NCBI RefSeq assembly: GCF_010548375.1 | Contig: NZ_JAAGLY010000006.1 | Coordinates: 248,001-312,000, forward strand | Direction of reading: 5' to 3' | DNA: 64,000 bases | Source of the DNA: Streptomyces sp. SID13726 | GTDB lineage: Bacteria > Actinomycetota > Actinomycetes > Streptomycetales > Streptomycetaceae | Shown here: piece by piece, positions 7,634-16,069 of the stretch | Layout: every line of letters begins with the position of its first letter | Numbering within the stretch: the stretch's first letter is position 1 | Notes under the pieces: generated by a model | Seen by the model: only the letters and a program-made list of their open reading frames with translations | The model's database searches: none | What the model was told of the DNA's origin: nothing | Program-made: the position numbers and the translations under genes

Positions 7634-9064
7634 ATGTCCCTACCCCTCCATGCCCAGACCCGGACCGTCCCCGAGGCCACCGTGCTGGAAGGGCTGCCCC
7701 CGGTCCGCGAGGTGAGCGCCGACGAGGTGGCCGCCCGGCTCGCCGGCGGTCCGCGTCTCGTCGTACTCGACGATGACCCGACCGGCACCCAGACCGTCGC
7801 CGACGTCCCGGTCCTGACCGCCTGGACCGTGGAGGACCTGCGCTGGGCGCTGCGCCAGGACAGCACCGCCTTCTTCGTGCTCACCAACACCCGCAGCCTG
7901 TCCCCCGAGGACGCCGCCGCCCGCAACCGCGAGGTGGTGCGGGCTCTGCGTACGGCGTCGGCGGCCGAGGGCGTCGACTACGTCCTGGCCAGCCGCGGCG
8001 ACTCGACCCTGCGCGGTCACTTCCCGCTGGAGACGGACGTCCTGGCGGAGGAACTCGGCGCGGTGGACGGGGTCGTGCTGGTGCCCGCGTACATCGAGGC
8101 GGGCCGTCTGACGGTGGACTCCCACCACTGGATGCGGACCGGCGACGGTCTTCTCCCGGTCGGGGACAGCGAGTTCGCCCGTGACGCCACCTTCGGCTAC
8201 CGCAGTTCGTCGCTGCCGGAGTGGGTCGAGGAGAAGACCGGTGGGCGCACCGCCGCCGACGAGGTCCTGCGCATCACCCTCGACGACCTGCGCGGCGGCG
8301 GTCCCTCGCACACGGGCCGGCTGCTGTCCTCACTGGGCGGCGGGCGTACGGCCGTGGTGGACGCCGTGTGCGACGACGATCTGCGGGTGCTCGCGCTGGC
8401 GCTCGCCGAGGCCGAGGGGAACGGCACCCGGCTGCTGTACCGGGTCGGGCCGTCGTTCGTGCGGGCCCGTGCCGGACAGGCCGGGCGCGCTCCGCTCACC
8501 CCGGCCGAACTGCGCCCACTTCGCGGGGACGCGCCGCACGGGCTGATCGCCGTAGGGTCCCATGTGTCGCTGACGACACGGCAGTTGGACCGGCTTCGGG
8601 AGCGCGGCGGGATCGCCGAGTTCGAGCTCGACGTGGCTCTCCTGCTCGACGAGCGGCGTGACGCGCACATCGCGGAGGTCGCGGCCTCGGCAGCCGGGGC
8701 CCTGGACTCGGCCGACGCCGTGATCCGCACCTCACGCACGCTGGTGACCGGTGTCGACGCGGAGGACAGCCTGGCGATCTCACGCCGGGTCTCCGCCGCG
8801 CTCGTGGAGGCGGTGCGACAGGTCAACGCGGCCCGGCGGCCCGCCTTCGTCGTCGCCAAGGGCGGCATCACCTCCAGCGACACCGCGACCCACGGCCTGG
8901 AGATCCGCCGCGCCTGGGCCCGGGGCACGCTGCTGCCGGGGATCGTCTCGCTGTGGGAACCGGTGGACGGGCCCGCCGCCGGCATCCCCTACATCGTCTT
9001 CGCCGGGAACGTCGGCGGGCCCGACGCCCTCGCCGACGCTCTCGACCTGCTCCGGAGCACCTGA
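7634..9064 (+). CDS. otnK: four-carbon acid sugar kinase (DUF1537 family)
   Basis: The protein is 476 aa, near family length. The N-terminal domain has LDDDPTGTQTVADVP (residues 45-59) and SRGDSTLRGHFPLE. The C-terminal nucleotide-binding domain has KGGITSSDTATHGL and a final GNVGGPDALADAL. The family phosphorylates 3-oxo derivatives of C4 acid sugars such as threonate and erythronate. A dehydrogenase, aldolase remnant and GntP permease follow in the same direction, the classical gene set for this pathway. The stop overlaps the next start (TGATG at 9062). The exact sugar acid cannot be read from sequence; otnK is used as the family name. Confidence 0.88.
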   Translation: MSLPLHAQTRTVPEATVLEGLPPVREVSADEVAARLAGGPRLVVLDDDPTGTQTVADVPVLTAWTVEDLRWALRQDSTAFFVLTNTRSLSPEDAAARNREVVRALRTASAAEGVDYVLASRGDSTLRGHFPLETDVLAEELGAVDGVVLVPAYIEAGRLTVDSHHWMRTGDGLLPVGDSEFARDATFGYRSSSLPEWVEEKTGGRTAADEVLRITLDDLRGGGPSHTGRLLSSLGGGRTAVVDAVCDDDLRVLALALAEAEGNGTRLLYRVGPSFVRARAGQAGRAPLTPAELRPLRGDAPHGLIAVGSHVSLTTRQLDRLRERGGIAEFELDVALLLDERRDAHIAEVAASAAGALDSADAVIRTSRTLVTGVDAEDSLAISRRVSAALVEAVRQVNAARRPAFVVAKGGITSSDTATHGLEIRRAWARGTLLPGIVSLWEPVDGPAAGIPYIVFAGNVGGPDALADALDLLRST

Positions 9065-9429
9065 TGCCGCTGCACGGAACCGGCGCCCTGAAGCGCCTGG
9101 CGTTGGACACCGCCGAGCACTCCCCCGCACCGCTCGGCGTCCACCTCGACCACAGCCGGGACCTGGACGAGATCACGGCCTGCCTGGAGGTGAGCCACAC
9201 CTCCGTCATGGTCGACGGCTCGCATCTCCCGTTCGCCGAGAACATCGCGCTGACGAAGGACGCCGTACGGCGGGCTCGGGCCCACGGGGCCTGGGTGGAG
9301 GGCGAGTTGGGCGCGCTGCCCGGCGACGAGGACGTCTCCGTGTGGTCGCCGGGCTGGGACGCGGTCCGGGACCCGGCCCTCAAGGTCGTCGGCCGGCTGA
9401 GCCCGGATGCCGAGGGAGGAACCGCGTGA
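9064..9429 (+). pseudogene. class II ketose-bisphosphate aldolase remnant
   Basis: A 121-codon frame starting one base inside the kinase stop reads LGVHLDHSRDLDEI, SHTSVMVDGSHLPFAENIALTK and HGAWVEGELGALPGDED. This is the core of class II (zinc) fructose/tagatose-bisphosphate aldolases, including the HLDH zinc ligand. Family members are about 280 aa. Here the N-terminal barrel strands, the second zinc histidine region and the phosphate-binding end are all absent, and the tail (VSVWSPGWDAVRDPALK) is unrelated. It is probably a deletion derivative that cannot form a TIM barrel, although the intact frame and TGATG coupling mean it may still be translated. Confidence 0.8.
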
Positions 9430-9625
9430 CCTGACCCGCGCCCCGCTGACGATCCACCGCCGCGGCCCAGGGCCCCAGCCCCGGCGACGACCGCAACACG
9501 GCCCCACTTCCGCGCCGTACGACACCGGCACCGGCACGCGCCGCAGACCGCCGACCGCGCGCCCTCCTTCTCCGCCGCCGACTCCCCACGGCGGCTCCTC
9601 GCTCCCCCTTTCCTGGAGGACAGAC

Positions 9626-10579
9626 ATGTCTTCGCACCCCCGTCCCCGCACGGCCGTCATAGGCCTGGGCGCCATGGGTCTGCCCATGGCGCGCCGACTC
9701 GCCGGTCAACTGCCCTTGTCCGTCTACGACATCGCCGTCGACCGGCGTGCCGCGCTGGCCGACGAGGGCGCGCGGGACGCCGGTTCCCCGGCCGAGGCCG
9801 CCCGTGACGCCGACGTCGTCGTGCTCGCCGTACGTGATCAGGCGCAGGTCGAGGGGGCGTTGTTCGGCACGGACGGCGCCGCTGGGGCTCTGCGGCCCGG
9901 TGCCGTCGTGGTCCTCACCAGCACGGTGGGTCTCGACGCGGCCCGTTCCACCGCCGAACGGCTCGCCGAGCGTGGGGTGTTGACGGTGGACGCGCCGGTG
10001 AGCGGAGGTCCGGTGCGGGCCGGGAACGGCGATCTGCTGATCGTCGTAGGCGCGGAGGAAGCTGCCCTGAATGCGGCCCGGCCGGTGCTCGAACTGCTCG
10101 CCTCCACGCTCACGGTCGTCGGTCCGCGGCCCGGTGACGGGCAGGCCATGAAGGCCGTCAACCAACTGCTGGCCGGTGTGCACATCGCCGCCGCCGCGGA
10201 GGCGATCGCGCTCGCCCGCGCCCTCGGACTCGACCCGGCCACGGTGGTCGACAGCCTCAAGCACGGTGCCGCCGGGTCGTTCATGTTCGCCGACCGGGGG
10301 CCGCGGATGGTCCAGGCGTACGGCGACGACGGCGAGGTGGAGGTCAGGTCGCGGCTCGACATCTTCGTCAAGGACATGGGCATCGTCACCGGGATCGCCA
10401 AGGACGCCCATGTCCCGGTGCCGTTGGCCGCCGCCGCGGAGCAGCTCTATCTGCTCGGCGAGCGCGCCGGGCTCGGCGCCCGTGACGACTCGTCCCTCGT
10501 GACCGTCCTGTCGCCCAAGTCGTCGGAGACATCCGCGGAAACGGCCACGGAGACCACCACGGTCGGGGAGGGCCGATGA
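9626..10579 (+). CDS. NAD(P)-dependent 3-hydroxyacid dehydrogenase (threonate dehydrogenase-like)
   Basis: The protein is 317 aa from ATG at 9626 (TGGAGGA just upstream). A Rossmann site GLGAMG (13-18), substrate loop DAPVSGGPVRAGNGDL and catalytic Lys176 in GQAMKAVNQ place it in the beta-hydroxyacid dehydrogenase family, which includes LtnD/L-threonate 2-dehydrogenase. The pathway context (kinase upstream, GntP permease overlapping by ATGA) supports oxidation of a C4 sugar acid to the 2-oxo form before isomerisation and phosphorylation. It ends in a low-complexity Ser/Thr/Glu tail. The 196 bases before it, after the aldolase remnant, are non-coding. Confidence 0.88.
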   Translation: MSSHPRPRTAVIGLGAMGLPMARRLAGQLPLSVYDIAVDRRAALADEGARDAGSPAEAARDADVVVLAVRDQAQVEGALFGTDGAAGALRPGAVVVLTSTVGLDAARSTAERLAERGVLTVDAPVSGGPVRAGNGDLLIVVGAEEAALNAARPVLELLASTLTVVGPRPGDGQAMKAVNQLLAGVHIAAAAEAIALARALGLDPATVVDSLKHGAAGSFMFADRGPRMVQAYGDDGEVEVRSRLDIFVKDMGIVTGIAKDAHVPVPLAAAAEQLYLLGERAGLGARDDSSLVTVLSPKSSETSAETATETTTVGEGR

Positions 10580-12036
10580 GCCACACCACCCTCCTCACGA
10601 TCGCGGTCGCCGGTGTCGCGGCCCTGCTCCTGCTCATCCTCAGAGCGAAGGTGCAGCCGTTCGTCGCGCTGATGGTCGTCAGCATCGGGGTCGCGCTCGC
10701 CGCGGGGGTGCCCGCCGCCGACCTCGTGAAGACCATCGAGGACGGCATGGGCGCCACGCTCGGCCACATCGCCACGATCATCGCCCTGGGCGCCATGATC
10801 GGCCGGATCATCGAACTCTCCGGCGGCGCCCACGCGTTCGCGCACTCCCTGATGGCAAAGTTCGGCTCCCGCCGGACCCCGCTGGCCCTGACCGTCGCCG
10901 GGTTCGTGCTGGGCATCCCGGTGTTCTTCGAGGTCGGCCTGATCATCCTGATGCCGATCGCGTACGGCGTCGCCCGCGCCGCCCGCAAGCCGTTGCTGGT
11001 GTACGCGCTGCCGATGGGGGCGGCGATGCTCACCGTGCACGCCTTTCTGCCGCCGCACCCCGGGGCCGTGGCGGTCGCCGCGACGATCGGGGCCAGTCAG
11101 GGGCTGATGCTGTTGCTGGGGCTGCCGGTCACTGCCGTGGTCGCGTTGCTCGGGTACTTCGTGTCCCGACGGCTCACCAGGCGGGAGTACCCGATGGATC
11201 CGGCGGTGTACGCGGAGGTGTACGGCGAGGAGGGGGCCGGAGGCCGGGATGGCGAGGCACCAACTCCCGCTAGTGGCAGCCCTGTTGAGAGTGGCCCGTC
11301 CGTCGAGAACGGTCACGGCACCGCCGTACTCACCAAACCCCTCCCCGCGGGGACCGACGTCCGGCCGCCGTCCTTCGGCATGGTCCTCGCGCTGATCGTC
11401 ACCCCGATCCTGCTGATCCTCCTCGGGACCATCGGCCAGAACACCCTCGCCGAGGGCTCCACGCTGCGGGCCGTACTCACCGTCCTCGGCGCCCCGATGG
11501 TGGCGCTGCTGATCGATGTCGCCCTGTGCGGCTGGCTGTTGGGCGCCCGGCGCGGCTTGCAGCGTGGGCAAATCGCCGAGGTGATGGGCTCGGCGCTGCC
11601 GCCCGTCGCGATGGTGATCCTGGTGGCCGGGGCGGGCGGTGTCTTCGGGAAGGTCCTGGTCGCCAGCGGCATCGGGGACGCGATCGCCGACGTCCTGGAC
11701 CGCACCGGCCTGCCCGTGCTGGTGCTGGCCTTTCTGACCTCCCTCGCCCTGCGCGCGGCCCAGGGCTCGGCGACCGTCGCCCTCATCACGACGGCCGGCA
11801 TCCTCACCCCGCTGCTGCACCGCGCCGACCTGTCGACGGGTCAACTCTCCCTGGTGGCCCTGGCCATGGGCGCGGGCGCCCTCGCGCTGTCCCACATCAA
11901 CGACGCCGGCTACTGGATGTTCACCAAGCTCGCCGGCCTGGACGTGGCGTCCGGGCTGCGCACCTGGACGGTCCTGACGACCGTCATGGGCTGCGCGGGG
12001 TTCGCCCTCACCGCGGCTCTGTGGCCGCTGGTCTGA
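10576..12036 (+). CDS. GntP-family gluconate/sugar-acid permease
   Basis: This 486-aa polytopic membrane protein starts inside the stop of the dehydrogenase (ATGA), so the two are translationally coupled. Family features are LGAMIGRIIELSGGAHAFA, GFVLGIPVFFEVGLIILMPI, AFLPPHPGAVAVA and the C-terminal ALSHINDAGYWMF. A hydrophilic loop at about 215-255 separates the two halves. GntP permeases are proton symporters for gluconate and related acids; here the likely cargo is the C4 acid handled by the operon. A strong hairpin follows 13 nt after the stop. Confidence 0.93.
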   Translation: MSHTTLLTIAVAGVAALLLLILRAKVQPFVALMVVSIGVALAAGVPAADLVKTIEDGMGATLGHIATIIALGAMIGRIIELSGGAHAFAHSLMAKFGSRRTPLALTVAGFVLGIPVFFEVGLIILMPIAYGVARAARKPLLVYALPMGAAMLTVHAFLPPHPGAVAVAATIGASQGLMLLLGLPVTAVVALLGYFVSRRLTRREYPMDPAVYAEVYGEEGAGGRDGEAPTPASGSPVESGPSVENGHGTAVLTKPLPAGTDVRPPSFGMVLALIVTPILLILLGTIGQNTLAEGSTLRAVLTVLGAPMVALLIDVALCGWLLGARRGLQRGQIAEVMGSALPPVAMVILVAGAGGVFGKVLVASGIGDAIADVLDRTGLPVLVLAFLTSLALRAAQGSATVALITTAGILTPLLHRADLSTGQLSLVALAMGAGALALSHINDAGYWMFTKLAGLDVASGLRTWTVLTTVMGCAGFALTAALWPLV

Positions 12037-12048
12037 CACCCTGGGGCC

Positions 12049-12089
12049 CAGCTGCCCGCCCGGCTCTGAGGGGGCTGGGCGGGCAGCTG
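12049..12089 (+). terminator. intrinsic-type terminator hairpin after GntP gene
   Basis: Perfect 13-bp arms, CAGCTGCCCGCCC (12049-12061) and GGGCGGGCAGCTG (12077-12089), flank a 15-nt loop directly after the operon's last stop. There is no T-tract, as is usual in Streptomyces. It could also stop antisense transcription from the DUF1707 pseudogene. Confidence 0.8.
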
Positions 12090-12129
12090 CCGTGTCGGAG
12101 GTGGCCCCCAGCGCGTGCCCAAGTACCGC

Positions 12130-12610
12130 TCAGTCCTGAGACTTCGACCTGCGGAACAGCCACTGCCCCACTGTCCGCCTCGGGGGCCGTACCACTACCC
12201 GGCCATGGGCCTTCTGCCCGACCAGCTCCACCCGCAACGTGACCGGCGTACCGCCATCGTGCCCACATCGATCAGCACGGTGTCCTGTGTGATCACGGCC
12301 TCGGTGAAGTCCAGGGTCACCGCGCAGTAGGTCACGGCGAGTTCGAGCCGCCGCGGCACGACCCAGCGGCCTGCCCGGGTGACCGCACCGCTGTGGACAC
12401 CCTCGAACCGGACCACGTCCTTGGCCGCCGCGTCGACACCGCCGACCGCGCCGGACACGGACGGCAAATCAACGGTGAGAACAGCCAGTTGGTTCACGGT
12501 CCGCGCGGGCGGAACGGCTTCCAAGCGCTCGTCCAACTCCGAGGCGCGGGTGGTGTTCTTCCCGGCAGGTCGATCTCTCCCCGACATGGTCCCGTCCTGA
12601 TCCTGTCGAA
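12130..12610 (-). pseudogene. DUF1707-family protein gene broken by frameshifts
   Basis: The central frame (ATG at 12587) reads SELDERLEAVPPARTVNQL, a VLTVDLP end of a DUF1707 helix pair, then GRWVVPRRLELAVTYCAVTL and DFTEAVITQDTVLIDVG. Near 12259-12263 this frame degenerates, while another frame continues sensibly (DGGTPVTLRVELVGQKAHGR, then VVVRPP-WLFRRSKSQD) to a stop at 12130-12132. At the N-terminal side a different frame gives REEHHPRLGVG, the expected helix before SELDER. At least two frameshifts are thus needed to restore the protein. Intact members combine a short DUF1707 helical domain with a beta-rich domain of unknown role. Confidence 0.6.
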
Positions 12611-12640
12611 CGTGTCCGGGCGACGCGGGCAGCGGCGCGA

Positions 12641-12688
12641 GGGAGAGGGAGAGGGAGAGGGAGAGGGAGAGGGAGAGGGAGAGGGAGA
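12641..12688 (+). repeat. hexanucleotide tandem repeat (GGGAGA), 8 perfect units
   Basis: Eight uninterrupted GGGAGA units (12641-12688) with partial units at both sides lie just upstream of the DUF1707 pseudogene and 120 nt upstream of the gene at 12811. On the minus strand one frame reads (Ser-Leu)n and could be an artificial N-terminal extension, but no good start precedes it. Confidence 0.95.
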
Positions 12689-12810
12689 GGGTAGCGCTAT
12701 ATCGCGACAGGGCACTCCCCACTGGACGTCCTCACGGAAAGAAACCCGGTGGCCGATCTATGTCCCGGGGTGCATCCTGATCTGTTTCCCTGACTGAGGA
12801 GGACAAGTAG

Positions 12811-14127
12811 ATGGAGATCCGGCCCCTCGCGGCGCTTCAGACCGCCGACGGTCTGTCCCTGGCGTTCAACCCCTACGGACTCGGCGGCCGTATGAACCCG
12901 GAAGACGCTGCCGAGTTCCAGCAGCGGCAGATCGCCGACTGCGACCTGGCCGATGCCGTTGCCGCGGGAACACGTGACTCCTTCGAGCGGCTGCGTACCG
13001 TGTTCGCGTACGGAGTGTTGTGCTACGACCTCTACACCCTCGTCGGCGACCATGCCCTCCTCGTCTATGAGCAGGCCCTGCGCGACCGGTTCATGGAGTG
13101 GTGCGCGGGCAGCGTCACCTTTCGGTTTCCCGAGGCTGCCGACGTGTCGTTGCCTGTGATGTCGTACGACGACGTCGAGAGGCATGCCCGTCGTATGAAG
13201 GGGAAGCGCGGAAAGCTGCTGGTCGGTGCCGCGACCGTTGATTTCAACGGCACGCTGCACGGCCTTCGCCTTTGGGCACGCGCGGCGGGTCTGCTGCGCG
13301 GCAGGCGCAGTCGGATGGTCGAGCAGGCTCTGGCCAGGCTGCGCAATCACGTCGCACACCCCTCCGGCCACCATGTCGACACCCCGGTCGAGGCGGCACG
13401 GACCGTGCGCACGCTGGCCGAGGTCATCAACCAGCTGTGGGGGCGGGCGACCCCGAACGGGCGACTGTATCCGCAGCCACTGCGCCGGGAGATCGCCGTA
13501 CTGAGCTGGAAGGGCGACGCGAGTATCCATGTGGAACCGGCAGACGCGCTCTTCGTCGGCGGCGACGAGGAAGAGCAAGCAGGAGACGAATACCAGCACG
13601 TCGTGGTGCGGGCCATCCCGTTCATCCCCGGCAGCCACTGGAACGACGAGCACTTGACGGAGTTCGATACCCACTACGAGACGACGCGGTATCCGACGGA
13701 CTACCTGTGGGGCCCGGGAACCCGGCGCGCAGCACGAGCGTGGCTGGAGAGCGAGCGTCCCGAGGCCGACAGCGTCGACTTCACCGACCGGGTGTTCCTC
13801 ATGCGCGACGACGCCGGACGTCTGCTGCCACCCATGCGGCCGGAGGTGGCCGCCGGGCTGCCCGCGGGCGAGCGAACCGGTACCTGGCATGCGGTGCGGG
13901 CTGATTTCCCGGAGGACGCCTTCGCGCATGTGCGCGGCACGACACAGGATGGAGGCAGCCACTCCGGCGACCAAGGTGACTGCGCTTCTTGTTCCGTCGA
14001 GGTCCTCGGCTCAGGCACCTTCGACGACGTCCTCGGCGTGGCGGAGACAACGCTCGGCGCGATCCAGCCGGTACGGCTTCCCACTGTCCGGCTCCCGCTG
14101 TCCCTCTTCTGGCCCGACCGCACTTGA
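12811..14127 (+). CDS. hypothetical protein with HEPN-like RNxxxH motif
   Basis: The protein is 438 aa with an excellent GAGGAGG upstream of the ATG. The first ~215 residues are helical (FERLRTVFAYGVLCYDLYTL, then a YEQALRDRFMEWC helix). They contain R178-N179-H180-V181-A182-H183 inside VEQALARLRNHVAHPSGHH, matching the RNx3H active site of HEPN nucleases and HEPN-like toxin, Abi and Swt1 domains. The C-terminal half (about 260-438) includes HWNDEHLTEFDTHYETTRYP and RVFLMRDDAGRLLPP and is unrecognised. There is no signal peptide or membrane segment. It stands alone, with no same-strand gene overlapping it. The HEPN assignment rests on one motif and helical context. Confidence 0.65.
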   Translation: MEIRPLAALQTADGLSLAFNPYGLGGRMNPEDAAEFQQRQIADCDLADAVAAGTRDSFERLRTVFAYGVLCYDLYTLVGDHALLVYEQALRDRFMEWCAGSVTFRFPEAADVSLPVMSYDDVERHARRMKGKRGKLLVGAATVDFNGTLHGLRLWARAAGLLRGRRSRMVEQALARLRNHVAHPSGHHVDTPVEAARTVRTLAEVINQLWGRATPNGRLYPQPLRREIAVLSWKGDASIHVEPADALFVGGDEEEQAGDEYQHVVVRAIPFIPGSHWNDEHLTEFDTHYETTRYPTDYLWGPGTRRAARAWLESERPEADSVDFTDRVFLMRDDAGRLLPPMRPEVAAGLPAGERTGTWHAVRADFPEDAFAHVRGTTQDGGSHSGDQGDCASCSVEVLGSGTFDDVLGVAETTLGAIQPVRLPTVRLPLSLFWPDRT

Positions 14128-14353
14128 CGGCCCTGCTCCACTCGAAAGCCACGTCACCCGACGCTGCGCTCCCGCACCCATGCCCCGCCCACCATCCCAC
14201 CCCCATCCCACCGCCACCCCGTTTCCGCAGGTCAAACCCCCATCACCATCCCCCCGTCCCAATCCCCCGGTGATCGTGTCCCCTCCGGTGTGCCCGCCGT
14301 GAGGATGATCCGGGCCGGGAGTTCCCGGCCACTCATCAGAGGGGGAACACCAG
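14128..14353 (+). promoter_or_regulatory. leader of GH25 gene with perfect 18-bp inverted repeat
   Basis: This 226-nt gap contains C-rich sequence and then, at 14313-14330, GGCCGGGA-GT-TCCCGGCC, an inverted repeat with 8-bp arms 24 nt before the start codon and just ahead of the AGAGGGGGA ribosome-binding site (from 14338). It may be an operator or a hairpin that affects translation. I could not recognise a ydaO-type riboswitch in it. Confidence 0.4.
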
Positions 14354-16045
14354 ATGGGACGAAGGACGCTTCTGCGGGGGCTGACCCTCGCCGTGGCGGC
14401 GATCCTGCCCCTGTGCGGGACGGCGGTGGTGCGGGCGGCGGAGTCCGCGGGTGCGGTCGCCGTCTGTGGGCACACGAGCGCGCAGCCCACGCTGCAACAG
14501 GGATCGACGGGGGACGCGGCGGTCGAGGCGCAGTGTCAGCTCGATCTGGCAACGAAGCCGAGCCGGTACACGCCGATCGCGGCGGACGGGACGTTCGGGC
14601 CGGCGACCGAGACGCGGGTGAAGGAGTTCCAGCGGTGCGCGGGGCTCGGCGTGGACGGGGTGCTCGGTCCGCAGACCTGGGCGGCGCTCAACGCCTGGGC
14701 GGCCCAGCCGCACACCTGCGCGACCCAGGGCACGTCGGGTACGGCGCAGTCGACCGTGTGCGGCCACACCGACACCCGCCCGACGCTGAAGAAGGGCGCG
14801 AAGGGTGTCGAGGTCAAGGAGGTGCAGTGCCGGCTGAACCTGGCCATGGAGCCGTTCCACTATCCGCCGCTGGCGATCGACGGTGACTTCGGCGGTGGGA
14901 CCGAGTCCCGGGTCGTCGAACTCCAGCACTGCGCCAACCTCGGCGCCGACGGCGTCGTAGGGCCCAACACCTGGGCGAAGCTGGTGGACTGGTCGAGCCG
15001 GAACACGTACTGCACGCCGCCGCGCCCGGCCGGGTACGCGATCGACGGTCTGGACACGGCCAAGTACCAGCACCCGGGCGGCGCGCCGATCGACTGGAAG
15101 GCCGTACGGGCGTCGGGGGTCGAGTTCGCCACGGTCAAGGCGACCCGAGGGACCAACGTCACCGACGAGTACCTCGCCACCGACCTCCCGGCGGCCAGGG
15201 CGGCGGGGCTGGCCGTGGCGCCGTACCACTTCTACACAGGCTCCGCGCCCGACACGGGTGCCGCGCAGGCCGACCGGTTCATCGCGGCCGTGCGGGCGAC
15301 CGGTTACACCGGGAAGCGGGCCGGGGATCTGCCGCCGATCTTCGACCTGGAGCGCATGGACGACGGCAGCGGGCGCTGTCCGACGTACGGCACGGTCGCC
15401 GATGCCAAGGCCTGGCTCGACCGGGTGGAGGCGGCCTTCGGGCGGACGCCGATGATCTACACCCAGAAGTCCTTCCTGGACGACTGCATGGCGTCGACCA
15501 CCGCCTTCGCCCGCTATCCGCTCCAACTCGCCGACTACCGCCAGTCGATCACCCAGCCGCCGGTCCCGAACGGCTCGTCGACCTGGTCGATGTGGCAGTA
15601 CACCGACGCCGCGCTGTTCCCGGGCATCCAGGCCCCGGCCACCGGGGACGTGTTCAACGGCACCCAGGCCGATCTGGACCGTCTGGCCAATCGCGGCACC
15701 GCCACCGGCACCGCCACCGCGTCGACCACGTCAATCTCCTCGGCCACCGCCGCGACCTCCTGCTACGGCGGAGCGGTCACCGTGCGCTACGGCGACGCGC
15801 TGGAGTTCGGTCCCTACTGGTCCTCGGCCCGCTGTACGGACATCAACCTGCGGGTCGTCGGCGGGACCGCCGACTACGTCAACGCCTGCGTGAAGTTCGC
15901 GAAGTCCGGCACCTGCAACCGCTGGACCAGGGTCGGCCGGAGCTGGACCACCATCGCCACCGACGTCCTGGACGGCAGCAAGTTCACGGTGCCGGTCGGC
16001 GCGCCCCTGGAGGGCGACGACGCCGTCATGCAGCTCGCCTTCTGA
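14354..16045 (+). CDS. secreted GH25-type muramidase with two peptidoglycan-binding domains
   Basis: The protein is 563 aa with an N-terminal signal peptide (MGRRTLLRGLTLAVAAILPL, cleavage near residue 28). Two PG_binding_1 modules occur at about 45-115 and 140-213; each has ADGTFGPAT or DGDFGGGT and DGV-GPxTW. The GH25 catalytic domain (about 227-445) begins DGLDTAKYQ and carries the acidic pair in FDLE (D331, E333). A C-terminal domain of about 95 residues (SCYGGAVTV to the end) contains four cysteines. It should cleave the glycan backbone of peptidoglycan outside the cell. A small secreted protein with the same C-terminal fold follows 24 nt later, then an M15 peptidase, suggesting one cell-wall operon. 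Confidence 0.92.
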   Translation: MGRRTLLRGLTLAVAAILPLCGTAVVRAAESAGAVAVCGHTSAQPTLQQGSTGDAAVEAQCQLDLATKPSRYTPIAADGTFGPATETRVKEFQRCAGLGVDGVLGPQTWAALNAWAAQPHTCATQGTSGTAQSTVCGHTDTRPTLKKGAKGVEVKEVQCRLNLAMEPFHYPPLAIDGDFGGGTESRVVELQHCANLGADGVVGPNTWAKLVDWSSRNTYCTPPRPAGYAIDGLDTAKYQHPGGAPIDWKAVRASGVEFATVKATRGTNVTDEYLATDLPAARAAGLAVAPYHFYTGSAPDTGAAQADRFIAAVRATGYTGKRAGDLPPIFDLERMDDGSGRCPTYGTVADAKAWLDRVEAAFGRTPMIYTQKSFLDDCMASTTAFARYPLQLADYRQSITQPPVPNGSSTWSMWQYTDAALFPGIQAPATGDVFNGTQADLDRLANRGTATGTATASTTSISSATAATSCYGGAVTVRYGDALEFGPYWSSARCTDINLRVVGGTADYVNACVKFAKSGTCNRWTRVGRSWTTIATDVLDGSKFTVPVGAPLEGDDAVMQLAF

Positions 16046-16069
16046 CCCCACTCACCCACGGAGACCATC

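Noticed and set aside
9407..9625. Longer N-terminus for the dehydrogenase
   Set aside because: The extension is Arg/Pro-rich and unlike the family; TGGAGGA before ATG 9626 and the GLGAMG motif at residue 13 define the start.
12588..12722. (Ser-Leu)n N-terminal extension of the DUF1707-like frame
   Set aside because: It arises from translating the GGGAGA tract on the minus strand; there is no ribosome-binding site and the gene is frameshifted anyway.
14128..14353. ydaO-type (cyclic di-AMP) riboswitch upstream of the muramidase
   Set aside because: Such riboswitches precede many actinobacterial wall-hydrolase genes, but I could not find its conserved elements here.
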